Shown here one piece after another: positions 17,501-24,850 of a DNA stretch of 64,000 nt (within the stretch, counting starts at the first letter, position 1; the number at the start of each line of letters is the position of its first letter). The stretch lies in contig JAZSJZ010000004.1 in assembly GCA_045534575.1 (NCBI GenBank), positions 62,001-126,000 on the forward strand, read 5' to 3'. Under the pieces are notes generated by a model. The model saw only the letters and a list, made by a program, of their open reading frames with translations, searched no databases and was not told the origin of the DNA. The position numbers were made by a program, and so were the translations under genes. The stretch is from UBA4636 sp045534575 (lineage in GTDB: Bacteria; Bacillota; Clostridia; Christensenellales; Borkfalkiaceae).

Positions 17501-17634
17501 CTCGACGAAGACGAAGAACTTTCGTCGTTCGTGTTAGAGCAAGCAACGGTAAATAGCATGCATAACGAGAAAACCATTGCGAGAATTATCGTCAATAAAG
17601 TTTTTACGTTGGTCTTGTTTGTCTTGTTAGTCAT
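14509..17634 (-). CDS. Large surface lipoprotein with C-terminal membrane anchor
   Basis: A 1041-residue protein. The N-terminus has a lipoprotein signal (hydrophobic core ~12-28, lipobox LFTVAC then Ser), followed by a pure Ser linker. The body (about 55-890) is beta-rich, with repeated modules resembling carbohydrate-binding jelly-rolls: NGDFEY start, WTRTNDSI, FYLEASDF, YFDDIHYED, and near the C-terminus IDNVSFTTT. An acidic Glu tract precedes a membrane helix (about 910-935, ITSLIISGVLIAVLLVILI), and the tail is Lys/Glu/Gln-rich and acidic. So it is anchored at both ends, with the body outside. No catalytic motif recognised; a glycan-binding or wall-spanning role is inference. Confidence 0.75.
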   Translation of the reverse strand: MTNKTNKTNVKTLLTIILAMVFSLCMLFTVACSNTNDESSSSSSSSSSSSSSSRVDYQAVTNGDFEYKHDGKEATSYPYSSSIGWTRTNDSITTSALTSKYSSGIIDTTEENYNKIAKDNNFPIVSGEGDSAVYFNPKTPQSYGFVENNYEYDEEVENKDKLTTKGNFVLMIHNETSEAGRGTAQKFTSTTSITVKDYGKISLWVLTKDLKTLQETNEFGAYVSLVNTISDSKEPLVIKNINTEGEWAKFEFYLEASDFATSTFKIVVGLGFGSKEVKTEYVEGFAYFDDIHYEDITKEEYELGVASCDKAFSAYEVDADDNTLYATANANSLKASNVAKTIEKNEDNKFTVYSYSFSHKHPVAQFATVNPTFENNDVYAHPNYTFDTSFGYDDFDNIKSNFEGVENPLGNAKTLYVLHNNGASTKFNLNSGLSLADEKAMYITFLVKVKTGSAQKGLSITLVDKGTNAVVVEKTTVVISSFETNSIEDENTCDFVRVNLFVSNFIGDGELRNFDLELNFGPTETVTDASFGLTKGYALITGFETALLDTEEFNRATKTGDYVSSISLGKDLPNGTEAEKTDSYTFNASSVSKVTFETEPASSIVNYTGVVGEHTMVGGENTTFKQDATVAGLINTKYLNNYSFLSAEEKTAISAIETRNENEYNQPLLIKNSEQASYGYLGSKRTLGASSTTLISVDVKVFGDAKAYIYLVDADPLSNFEVLGIQARSWTMTDGELSVSDTEYDLNEKFAVEISASDCIGENGFITVNFLLTTGQNDIDYRIEFWNGSRDNQTKSAGLVMIDNVSFTTTPNQSEFISKITSEFGDDSTSVEYTRIPTTVTYLDEDENEAVRYETFTPSTIFTKYAKAKTIVATYETVDVTLETTEIEEEEEEEETDPILSEKEQNFSPVLQITSLIISGVLIAVLLVILIRTIVIKNRKEQASTATYYNRDQREKAQARINENKKKREQAQKQKEIDEQNAQKLAEEEAQKAQEENVEEKEEVQEYDYDNMENNIPQDEIEEIQEEPQNQTSSEEDKKDE

Positions 17635-17698
17635 TTTACGTTCACCTTAATACAAGTATTTTTTTAAATTTTAATAAATATTTTTATTAACTTAATTG

Positions 17699-17727
17699 AT
17701 TATACAATAACTTAAAATAAAAATCAA
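17699..17727 (-). promoter_or_regulatory. Promoter of the large lipoprotein gene
   Basis: On the minus strand TTGATT (17727-17722), 17-nt spacer, TATAAT (17704-17699). Confidence 0.6.
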
Positions 17728-17802
17728 TCTTTTGTTTTGAGAATATTCACATTTTCGCGCTTTTTTTTGCAAAAAAATTCTCTAATTTAACAAACTAACC
17801 TT

Positions 17803-18180
17803 ATGCAAGCAAACAAAGTTTCAAAAAAAGATATAATTCTGTCCATCATCTTTGGCTTAGTGGTTGGTATTATTAACGGCTTTTTTGGTGGGGGTGGCGG
17901 TATGATTATAATTCCGCTTCTTATTTTGATATTAAAATTTTCAACCAAAACGGCTCACGCAACGGCTATTGCCATAATGCTCCCCATAACCGTCGTAAGC
18001 TTAATCGTTGCACTCGTCGTAAACGGGATAGATATTGTTCAATCAATCCCAATCGTTTTGGGCGTTTTCGTTGGCGGAATTATCGGTTCTTATCTTCTTA
18101 ATAAATTGAAAGCGCAATGGGTTACCATCATTTTTTCTATAATAATGTTAGCCGCTGGCGTTAAGATGCTTTTTTTCTAA
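17803..18180 (+). CDS. TauE/SafE (TSUP) half-size membrane protein, first of pair
   Basis: A 125-residue protein, half the usual ~250 residues of TSUP-family transporters. It carries the family motif in GLVVGIINGFFGGGGGMIIIP near the N-terminus and four hydrophobic helices. TSUP proteins move sulfite, sulfonates or other anions. The second half is encoded separately 81 nt downstream. No clear ribosome site precedes the ATG at 17803. The pair presumably forms the full two-repeat transporter. Confidence 0.85.
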   Translation: MQANKVSKKDIILSIIFGLVVGIINGFFGGGGGMIIIPLLILILKFSTKTAHATAIAIMLPITVVSLIVALVVNGIDIVQSIPIVLGVFVGGIIGSYLLNKLKAQWVTIIFSIIMLAAGVKMLFF

Positions 18181-18261
18181 AAGTAGGGCTATAAGCCCGT
18201 TTTTAGCGGTTTTTAGTTGTTTTTAACAATAACTTTACGTTTTTAAGTCTGCGTTACATAT

Positions 18262-18666
18262 ATGTTAAGAATAATTTTACTTGGTGTTTGTGGAATAATC
18301 TCGGGTGTTATCGGCGGGATGGGTATGGGTGGCGGAACGCTTCTAATTCCGTGCTTAACAATGCTGTTCGATATTTCCCAACACGTTGCTCAAACAATAA
18401 ATCTTTTATCGTTCGTGCCAATGGCGATAGTTTCGGTTATCGTTCATAAGAAAAATGGGCTTATCAAGAAAGAAGGCATTTTGTTTATAATTATCCCTGC
18501 CATTATTGCGGCTATTGTGTTTAGCATAATTTCGCAAAACATAGAGGGCATGCTTCTCTCTAGAATTTTTGGCGGTTTTTTAATTGCTCTAGCTATCGTT
18601 CAAGCCGTTGTTCCGTTTGTTTTAGAAAAGAAGGCAAAAGACAAAAAAGTTAAAACAAGAAAATAA
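18262..18666 (+). CDS. TauE/SafE (TSUP) half-size membrane protein, second of pair
   Basis: A 134-residue protein with GVIGGMGMGGGTLLIP, the same glycine motif as in its upstream neighbour, and four helices, ending in a Lys-rich cytosolic tail. Its size, motif and adjacency indicate that the normal two-repeat TSUP protein is split into two genes here. The 81-nt intergenic stretch contains a small GGGCT/AGCCC hairpin and stops in every frame, so this is not a simple frameshift. Weak ribosome site. Confidence 0.85.
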   Translation: MLRIILLGVCGIISGVIGGMGMGGGTLLIPCLTMLFDISQHVAQTINLLSFVPMAIVSVIVHKKNGLIKKEGILFIIIPAIIAAIVFSIISQNIEGMLLSRIFGGFLIALAIVQAVVPFVLEKKAKDKKVKTRK

Positions 18667-18726
18667 TAGTTTACTTTAGTAAAAAACGGATATTTCGTTT
18701 GGGCAAAAATAGTTTTTTGCCTATTT

Positions 18727-18747
18727 GTTTGTGCAAATTGCACAAAC
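18727..18747. promoter_or_regulatory. Near-perfect 21-bp palindrome in the gap before the Ppx/GppA gene
   Basis: Arms GTTTGTGCAA and TTGCACAAAC around a single A. It lies in the 324-nt gene-free stretch 18667-18990, which otherwise holds a GGCAAAAA/TTTTTGCC hairpin at 18702-18721 and AT-rich DNA. It is a candidate operator; the regulator is unknown. Confidence 0.45.
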
Positions 18748-18891
18748 GACGCATAAAAGGTTTTTTTAGCAAAAACTACCGATTTTAAAGCGAAGTTTGG
18801 TGTTTTTTGTAATATTTTCATACTCTTTTTATTGAATTTTTTGCCAAATTTTCTTTTTTTATAAAAAATTGCACAAATATTAAAATTTGTC

Positions 18892-18920
18892 TTGCAAATA
18901 TATCAATAAAGATATATAAT
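18892..18920 (+). promoter_or_regulatory. Promoter of the Ppx/GppA gene
   Basis: TTGCAA (18892-18897), 17-nt spacer, TATAAT (18915-18920). Confidence 0.65.
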
Positions 18921-18990
18921 TTTATCGAGCAGTATGCGCTAAAATTTGCTTAAAAAAATGCGGTGTTTTCGCAAAAGGAGAGTGGACGCA

Positions 18991-20505
18991 ATGGAAATGA
19001 TAGGCATCATCGATTTAGGCTCAAATTCGGCTAGGCTAGTTATCGTTAAAATGCTTGGTGACGGTCATTTTATGGTCGTTGATCAACTTAAAGAAAGCGT
19101 TCGTTTAGGTAAAGATATGGAACGTGATGGGTTCTTAAAGCCTCAGCGCGTTGCCGATACTATCAAAACGTTAAAAATGTTCCGCAAACTATGTGACGCT
19201 TATGGTATTGAACGCATAATTGCTGTTGCAACTGCGGCTGTTCGCCGTGCAAAAAATCAAAGAAGTTTTTTAGACGAGGTTGCTACAACTTGCGGTATTA
19301 AACTCAAAGTTTTATCTGCCGAAGAAGAGGCTCTATACGTTTATAAAGGCGTTATCAACACGATGGACGTGCCTAAAGGGCTCATCGTGGAAGTTGGTGG
19401 TGGTTCAACTAAGGTTATCTATTATAACCGCAGAAATCTTCTTAATTTCAAGAGCTTGCCGTTTGGCGCTATAACTTTAACAGAACTTTTCGCAAGCGAC
19501 GGTTTAACTCCAGAAGGTCAAACCAAGAAGATTGAAGAATTTTTTGCTCAACAACTAACTTCTATCGAGTGGCTTAAAGATATCGACCCTGAAACAAAAC
19601 TCATTTTGGTAGGCGGTTCGTTTAGAAGCCTTGGCAGAATTAGTAAACTAGTAAAGAAAAGCCCATATCCAATCGTAAATAATTATCATATTCCAACTGA
19701 GGAATTTAACACCATTTACGGCAAGTTAAAGGGTATGGAACTAGATAAAAAGAAGAGAATTAAAGGCGTTTCATCAGCAAGGGCTGATATTTTACCTTCA
19801 GCGCTTGCCGTTGTTCAATCTTTCGTAGATTATTGCAACTTTGACGAAATGGTAATTTCAGGCTGTGGTTTAAGAGAGGGCTTAATGTTTAATTACGCAA
19901 TGCCTTCTACTTTCGAAAAACCTATTTCGGACGTTTTGACCTATAGCCTTAAAACACTCGTTAAATATTATGGTTGCAACGAAAAGCACGTTGAGCACGT
20001 TTTAGATATTTGTGTTAAACTTTTCAAGCAACTTCGTGTGCTTCACAAATTCCCACGCCAACACCTTAGAATTTTAAAAGTTGCCGCTATGCTCCACGAT
20101 GCGGGCGCTAGCATTAAGTATTACGACTATCAAAAACACTCAAGTTATATTGCTTTAAATTCGGCACTTTATGGAATTTCTCAAAGGGAAATCGTTATGG
20201 CGGCGCTCGTTGTTTCTATCTATAAAAACGACGATTTTTCTATGAGCGAACTCGTTAAATATAAGGAGTTCATAACCGAAGACGACGTTGACGTTATTCG
20301 AAAACTTGGCATTATGCTAAGAATTGCAGAAAGCCTTGATAGAAGTATGTCTGGTTGTGTTACGGGCATCGTTTGCGACGTTTTAGGAGATTCCGTTATT
20401 ATGAAAACTGAAATCGTTAGCGATGCAACTTTAGAGATAAAAGAGGCGCAAACAGCCGATCAAGACTTTAAGAGAATTTTCAAGAAGAAGATTGATATTT
20501 TATAA
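18991..20505 (+). CDS. Ppx/GppA family phosphatase with C-terminal HD domain
   Basis: A 504-residue protein. Start at ATG 18991, 10 nt after AAAGGAG (18974-18980); an upstream in-frame TTG at 18946 has no ribosome site. The ASKHA-fold N-terminus shows DLGSNSARLVIVK (about 7-19), ATAAVRRAKN and a phosphate-binding VEVGGGSTKVIYY. Residues from about 330 form an HD-like domain (AAMLHDAGASI near 366). The family hydrolyses inorganic polyphosphate or pppGpp. Which substrate is used cannot be decided. Monocistronic, closed by a terminator at 20519. Confidence 0.9.
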   Translation: MEMIGIIDLGSNSARLVIVKMLGDGHFMVVDQLKESVRLGKDMERDGFLKPQRVADTIKTLKMFRKLCDAYGIERIIAVATAAVRRAKNQRSFLDEVATTCGIKLKVLSAEEEALYVYKGVINTMDVPKGLIVEVGGGSTKVIYYNRRNLLNFKSLPFGAITLTELFASDGLTPEGQTKKIEEFFAQQLTSIEWLKDIDPETKLILVGGSFRSLGRISKLVKKSPYPIVNNYHIPTEEFNTIYGKLKGMELDKKKRIKGVSSARADILPSALAVVQSFVDYCNFDEMVISGCGLREGLMFNYAMPSTFEKPISDVLTYSLKTLVKYYGCNEKHVEHVLDICVKLFKQLRVLHKFPRQHLRILKVAAMLHDAGASIKYYDYQKHSSYIALNSALYGISQREIVMAALVVSIYKNDDFSMSELVKYKEFITEDDVDVIRKLGIMLRIAESLDRSMSGCVTGIVCDVLGDSVIMKTEIVSDATLEIKEAQTADQDFKRIFKKKIDIL

Positions 20506-20518
20506 TAACCAAAAAAAC

Positions 20519-20556
20519 AAAAACTGCCCGATAACGAGGTTATAGGGCAGTTTTTT
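20519..20556. terminator. Bidirectional terminator between convergent genes
   Basis: AAACTGCCC and GGGCAGTTT arms with an inner ATAAC/GTTAT stem, and T-runs on both strands. Confidence 0.88.
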
Positions 20557-20578
20557 AATGTTTCGATTAAGTTTTTAA

Positions 20579-21172
20579 TTAAAAATCGTTTTCGATAATA
20601 TAGTTTTTAGAAATGCTTTTTAGAAGTTCAATTTGCTCTTTGCACTCTTTTAAGCTCGAAAAAGGTTGGCTTATAAACGGCTCTTTAGTTTGTGAGAAAT
20701 AAAGCTTATAAGCATACTTTTTATCGGTATCTATAGTGAGGGCAAAATTGTTTTGACTTATGCTTTTAACAAAACTATCTATCATACTTTTTACGCCAGA
20801 TAGCGAAACGTAGTGGTCGGTTGAATAAATTTCTTCACCGCAAAAACTAAGCGTTGCAAAATATTGAAGTTCGCTCTTTTTTATAATGAACTTAGCAATG
20901 TCGTTTGGTTTATTAACTTCTTTTAGTTGTTCTTGGCAAGGTTCAATATTATCATTAATTTCTTCTTGCGCCAAACTTTCATCGCACGCAACATCTTCAA
21001 TTTCTTCTTGAATTAACTCCTCGCTTTGATTTTGGGTTTTAGTGTTTTTAGATAGAAAAAACTTATCAATAATAAAAGCAAGAACAGATATTAAAATTAT
21101 CGCGCCAAAGATATAAAGTGTGTAAGATAATAAGTTTTGCGTGTTTAAATAGTAATTGATAACCGATTGCAT
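20579..21172 (-). CDS. Single-pass membrane protein with YegP/DUF1508-like repeats
   Basis: A 197-residue protein: membrane helix at about 15-38 (LYIFGAIILISVLAFIIDKF), an acidic Glu/Gln-rich linker (about 45-88), then two segments that look like YegP/DUF1508 units, AKFIIKKSELQYFATLSFCG ... STDHYVSLSGVKSMIDSF and YAYKLYFSQTKEPFIS ... SSLKECKEQIELL. DUF1508 units are small beta-rich modules of unknown function. The gene is alone on the minus strand with its own promoter. The resemblance is by pattern only. Confidence 0.6.
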   Translation of the reverse strand: MQSVINYYLNTQNLLSYTLYIFGAIILISVLAFIIDKFFLSKNTKTQNQSEELIQEEIEDVACDESLAQEEINDNIEPCQEQLKEVNKPNDIAKFIIKKSELQYFATLSFCGEEIYSTDHYVSLSGVKSMIDSFVKSISQNNFALTIDTDKKYAYKLYFSQTKEPFISQPFSSLKECKEQIELLKSISKNYIIENDF

Positions 21173-21200
21173 AGATTCTATCCTTAAAAATGATAAATTA

Positions 21201-21229
21201 ATTTTACTTTATTTTAAGAAAATAGTCAA
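21201..21229 (-). promoter_or_regulatory. Promoter of the YegP-like gene
   Basis: On the minus strand TTGACT (21229-21224), 17-nt spacer, TAAAAT (21206-21201). Confidence 0.6.
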
Positions 21230-21290
21230 CAAAATTATTAAAGTAGTAGTTTTTTGCTTTGGAATATGTTAAAATAGGCATAGGTGGATT

Positions 21291-22511
21291 ATGAAAGAAT
21301 ATCAAGTTGCAATTATCGGCGGTGGCTTTTCGGGCTTAGTGCTTGCTTGCTCGCTTAAAAAAATGGGCGTAAATGGCGTTATCGTTTTAGAAAGGCTTAA
21401 CCGAGTTGGTAAAAAAATTCTCTCAACGGGCAACGGCAGAGGCAATGTTACGAACAAAAATTTATCGCTAGCGTGTTATCATGGTAGCAACGTTTCGTTT
21501 GCTGAGTATGCTCTAAAAAAGTTCGATAATGAACATATAGAGGGCTTTTTTAAAGAAAAAGGTTTAACTTTAGCAAGCGATGGCGATAAACTTTTCCCGT
21601 CTTCTTTCCAAGCAAACGCTATTTTAGAAACGCTTAGATTTTATTTAAACGAAAGTGATATTCTTTGCGAAAAATACGTTACGAGCGTTAAAAGAAAAGG
21701 CGAACTTTTTGAAATAGCAGGCGAAGGTTTTTCATATTTATCGAAAAACGTTGTTTTTGCTTTTGGTGGCGAGTGCGCTAAAAACTTTGGCACAGACGGT
21801 TCAAGTTATCACCTTGCTGAAGGTTTTGGGCATAAGTTAGAAAAAAGGTTTCCTTCCTTAGTGCAAATGCGAGTTGAAAAGGGTAGCGTAAATGGCTTAA
21901 AGGGCGTTAAGCAAAATGCTTTAGTTACTTTAAATGACGGGCAAAAACAAATTAAATCTTCGCTTGGCGATTTTCTCTTTAGCGATAACGCCGTTAGCGG
22001 AAATACAGTTTTTTATCTATCGGCGTATCTTCCAAACTTAAAAAAGCCAAAACTCATTATTGATTTTGCTCCAAATAATACTTTAGAAGAAGTTGTTTCG
22101 GTTTTAAAAATAAAAACTAAAGTTTATGGTGAAATGTTTGGCTCAAACCTTTTGCAAGGTTTTGTTCATAGCGCGCTTTCAATGGCGATAAGTTCAAGGT
22201 TTAACCTTCAAAATAAAAAACTTAAAGATTTTTCAAATGACGAAATTTCACTGTTAGCAAACACCTTAAAGAATTTCGTTCTTATCGTTACGGGAACTTT
22301 TGGCTTTGATTATGCTCAAGTTACTCGTGGCGGAATTTCAACCAGCGATATTTGCGAAAAAACTTTTGAAAGCAAACTTCAAAGCGGGCTTTATTTTTGC
22401 GGTGAGGCGATTGATATCGACGGCGATTGCGGTGGCTATAATCTGCAATGGGCATATTCTAGTGCGCAATGCGTAGCGGAGGCAATTTATGAAAAAAGTC
22501 GTAACAGTTGA
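21291..22511 (+). CDS. HI0933/YhiN-family FAD-dependent oxidoreductase
   Basis: A 406-residue flavoprotein. N-terminal FAD-binding AIIGGGFSGLVLACSLKK (about 6-23), then LNRVGKKILSTGNGRGNVTN, which is diagnostic of the HI0933-like (YhiN/BaiN) family, FAFGGECAKNFGTDGS, and a C-terminal FCGEAIDIDGDCGGYNLQWA that closes the FAD site. Family members are NAD(P)/FAD-dependent reductases of mostly unknown substrate. Its 3' end overlaps the next flavoprotein gene by 23 nt, so they are co-expressed. Confidence 0.9.
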   Translation: MKEYQVAIIGGGFSGLVLACSLKKMGVNGVIVLERLNRVGKKILSTGNGRGNVTNKNLSLACYHGSNVSFAEYALKKFDNEHIEGFFKEKGLTLASDGDKLFPSSFQANAILETLRFYLNESDILCEKYVTSVKRKGELFEIAGEGFSYLSKNVVFAFGGECAKNFGTDGSSYHLAEGFGHKLEKRFPSLVQMRVEKGSVNGLKGVKQNALVTLNDGQKQIKSSLGDFLFSDNAVSGNTVFYLSAYLPNLKKPKLIIDFAPNNTLEEVVSVLKIKTKVYGEMFGSNLLQGFVHSALSMAISSRFNLQNKKLKDFSNDEISLLANTLKNFVLIVTGTFGFDYAQVTRGGISTSDICEKTFESKLQSGLYFCGEAIDIDGDCGGYNLQWAYSSAQCVAEAIYEKSRNS

Positions 22512-24027
22512 TATCCGCTTAACCGAGAGCGAAGATATTTTATTAAAGCGCGCCACAAAAAAGGCAGGTTTAGCATTATCTGCGGTAAAAGAGCATAGAA
22601 TTTTAAAAAAATCGGTTGACGCTAGGCATAAAAACGATATTAAAATTCAATATAAGGTCGAACTATCTACTGAAAAACAAGAAAAATCACCTAAAATTTA
22701 TGAAAAATTAGAAAGTGAAAAGTTTGTTGTCGTAGTAGGAGCGGGTCCAGCGGGGCTTTTTTGCGCTCTTGATTTAGTTAGGCACGGCGTTAAAGTTTTA
22801 GTGATTGAGAGAGGCGAAAGCGTAGAAAACCGCCAAAAAACCGTTGAAAAATTCTTTTTAGGCGACAATCTTAACGAAAATTCTAACGTTCAGTTTGGCG
22901 AAGGTGGCGCAGGCGCTTTTTCAGACGGCAAGTTAAACACTTCTATCTCAAGCGAAAAAATTATAAGCGTGCTTGAAGATTTGGTGTTTTTCGGCGCGCC
23001 TTTAGATATTCAATATTTAGCAAAACCACATATCGGTAGTGATAATTTACCTAAAGTTGTTAAAAATATAAGAGAAAATATAATAAGTCTAGGCGGAAAA
23101 TTTATGTTTTCTACCCTCGTTACCGACCTTGTTGTTGAGGGTGGAACTGTCCGTGGGGTAAAGACAAGTTCTGGCGATGAAATTTTAGCCGATGCCGTTG
23201 TTTTAGCTATTGGGCATAGCGCAAGAGAAACGTTTGAAATGCTTTATAAAAAGGGTGTTTCAATGGAGCAAAAGGAATTTGCCGTTGGTTTTAGAATTGA
23301 ACAAAAACAAGAAATTATCGATATTGATAGATATGGAAAATTTTATAAAAACGAAAAGTTAAAGCCTGCTGAATATAAACTTGTTAGCCACAAAAGCGAT
23401 AGGGCTGTGTTTACCTTTTGTATGTGCCCAGGTGGCGTTGTTGTTCCAGCATCTTCGTATGAAGGCGGGCTTTGCGTAAATGGTATGAGTAACTACCTAA
23501 GAGATGGAGAAAATGCAAACAGCGCAGTTATTTGCCAAGTTAAAAAAAGCGACTTTGAATCATCGAACCCACTTGCTGGAGTTTACTTCCAACAATCTAT
23601 TGAAAGGAAGGCATATTTGCTTGGCGGTGGCAATTTTACCGCTCCCGTATCGCTTGCAAAAGACTTTTTAGAAGGCACGTCGTCAACCACGCTAAATGGC
23701 GTTTTACCGACCTATAGGCGGGGATTTAGGCTAACTTCGCTTGAAAATATCTACCAAAAACCAATAACTGAAAGCCTAAAAATTGCGCTTTTTGATATGG
23801 ATCAAAAAATAAATGGTTTTGCGTCAAACGGTGCAGTTTTGACGGGCGTTGAAACGAGAACTTCATCGCCTATTAGAATTTTGAGAGGTGAAAACTTTCA
23901 AAGTTTAAACGTTAAAAATCTATACCCTTGCGGTGAAGGTTGTGGGTATGCTGGTGGTATTATGAGCGCATCTTGTGATGGGCTTAAAGTTTCTTCCGCT
24001 ATTTTTTCAATGTTAAAATCTAAATAA
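22489..24027 (+). CDS. FAD-dependent dehydrogenase (COG2509 type)
   Basis: A 512-residue flavoprotein starting inside the previous gene. An N-terminal ~75-residue small domain (VDIRLTESEDILLKRATKK) precedes the Rossmann motif VVVGAGPAGLFCALDLVRHG (about 80-99). GEGGAGAFSDGKLNT (about 138) and the C-terminal CGEGCGYAGGIMSASCDGL (about 481) are characteristic of the uncharacterised FAD-dependent dehydrogenase family COG2509. Substrate unknown. Tandem arrangement with the HI0933-type protein suggests a shared pathway or a shared role in flavin/thiol redox metabolism; that part is inference. Confidence 0.9.
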   Translation: MKKVVTVDIRLTESEDILLKRATKKAGLALSAVKEHRILKKSVDARHKNDIKIQYKVELSTEKQEKSPKIYEKLESEKFVVVVGAGPAGLFCALDLVRHGVKVLVIERGESVENRQKTVEKFFLGDNLNENSNVQFGEGGAGAFSDGKLNTSISSEKIISVLEDLVFFGAPLDIQYLAKPHIGSDNLPKVVKNIRENIISLGGKFMFSTLVTDLVVEGGTVRGVKTSSGDEILADAVVLAIGHSARETFEMLYKKGVSMEQKEFAVGFRIEQKQEIIDIDRYGKFYKNEKLKPAEYKLVSHKSDRAVFTFCMCPGGVVVPASSYEGGLCVNGMSNYLRDGENANSAVICQVKKSDFESSNPLAGVYFQQSIERKAYLLGGGNFTAPVSLAKDFLEGTSSTTLNGVLPTYRRGFRLTSLENIYQKPITESLKIALFDMDQKINGFASNGAVLTGVETRTSSPIRILRGENFQSLNVKNLYPCGEGCGYAGGIMSASCDGLKVSSAIFSMLKSK

Positions 24028-24031
24028 TTCA

Positions 24032-24060
24032 TTGACAATTTTTTCTTTAAATGATAAAAT
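24032..24060 (+). promoter_or_regulatory. Promoter of the UPF0173-rho operon
   Basis: TTGACA (24032-24037), 17-nt spacer, TAAAAT (24055-24060). The start codon is about 150 nt further, leaving a long leader. Confidence 0.7.
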
Positions 24061-24163
24061 AAAATAACTTAAAAGTTTTTACAATTTTTTTATTTTTTAA
24101 CAAATTTCAATTTTTTTTACTTTTCATTTTTTACTTTAATTTTTAAAATTTAGCATTTTTTAA

Positions 24164-24185
24164 CGACTGCAATGCCTTGCAGTCG
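24164..24185 (+). promoter_or_regulatory. Leader hairpin upstream of UPF0173-rho
   Basis: CGACTGCAA-TGCC-TTGCAGTCG: a perfect 9-bp stem with a four-base loop, inside the long leader and 28 nt before the start codon; a T-rich run (24198-24204) follows. It could attenuate or shape translation. Confidence 0.5.
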
Positions 24186-24213
24186 GTTTAGACTATCTTT
24201 TTTTGAGGTGTTT

Positions 24214-24843
24214 ATGAAAATTAAATATTTAGGGCACGCTTGTTTTTTGGTAGAAAGTGGCGTTAAAATTGTTTTTGACCCGTTCAATAACATCGGTTAC
24301 GATATGCAAAAGGTTGAAGCGGATTTTGCTTTTTCATCGCACGGGCATTTTGACCATAATAATTTTTCTTCTTGTTTAGGGGCAAAGCCAATTTCTAAAA
24401 TAGAAGATATTAAAGATTTAGACTTTAAGGTTGAACTTATAAAAACTTATCACGACGACGTTTTTGGCAAAAAGCGTGGCGAGAACAACGTTTATAAAAT
24501 AGAACTAGAAGGCTTGACCTTATGCCACTTAGGAGATTTAGGCGAACCTATTACAGATGAACTAGCAAATAGAATTGGTAAATGCGATATTTTGTTTTTG
24601 CCTTGTGGCGGGAACTACACAATTTGTGCAACTGAAGCAAAACTTTTAGCCCAAAAAATTGGGGCAAAATTCGTTATTCCAATGCACTTTAAAACGCCAA
24701 GGTCGTCTGTTGATATTGATGGCGTGGAATCAATAAAAGCCCTCTATAAGTCGATTATCGACGTAAAAGACGAGTTAGTTATCACAAAAGATACAAAAAT
24801 AGATACTCAAACGTTATTTGTTTTTGAACACGATAAATTTTAG
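24214..24843 (+). CDS. UPF0173 metallo-beta-lactamase-fold hydrolase
   Basis: A 209-residue protein. Start at ATG 24214 next to GAGGTG (24205-24210); the ATG at 24172 lies in the loop of the leader hairpin and has no ribosome site. The first residues MKIKYLGHACFLVE and the metal motif SHGHFDHN (HxHxDH) define the metal-dependent hydrolase family YtkL/UPF0173. GDLGEPITDEL and IPMHFKTP supply further metal ligands. Substrate unknown. It is followed by rho after 7 nt. Confidence 0.9.
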   Translation: MKIKYLGHACFLVESGVKIVFDPFNNIGYDMQKVEADFAFSSHGHFDHNNFSSCLGAKPISKIEDIKDLDFKVELIKTYHDDVFGKKRGENNVYKIELEGLTLCHLGDLGEPITDELANRIGKCDILFLPCGGNYTICATEAKLLAQKIGAKFVIPMHFKTPRSSVDIDGVESIKALYKSIIDVKDELVITKDTKIDTQTLFVFEHDKF

Positions 24844-24850
24844 GTGAATT

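Noticed and set aside
18600..18821. Minus-strand ORF across the gap after the TauE pair
   Set aside because: It is Phe/Lys-rich low-complexity translation of AT-rich DNA, overlapping the palindrome region and lacking a ribosome site.
24172..24213. Earlier ATG for the UPF0173 gene
   Set aside because: It lies within the leader hairpin without a ribosome site. The family N-terminus begins exactly at ATG 24214.
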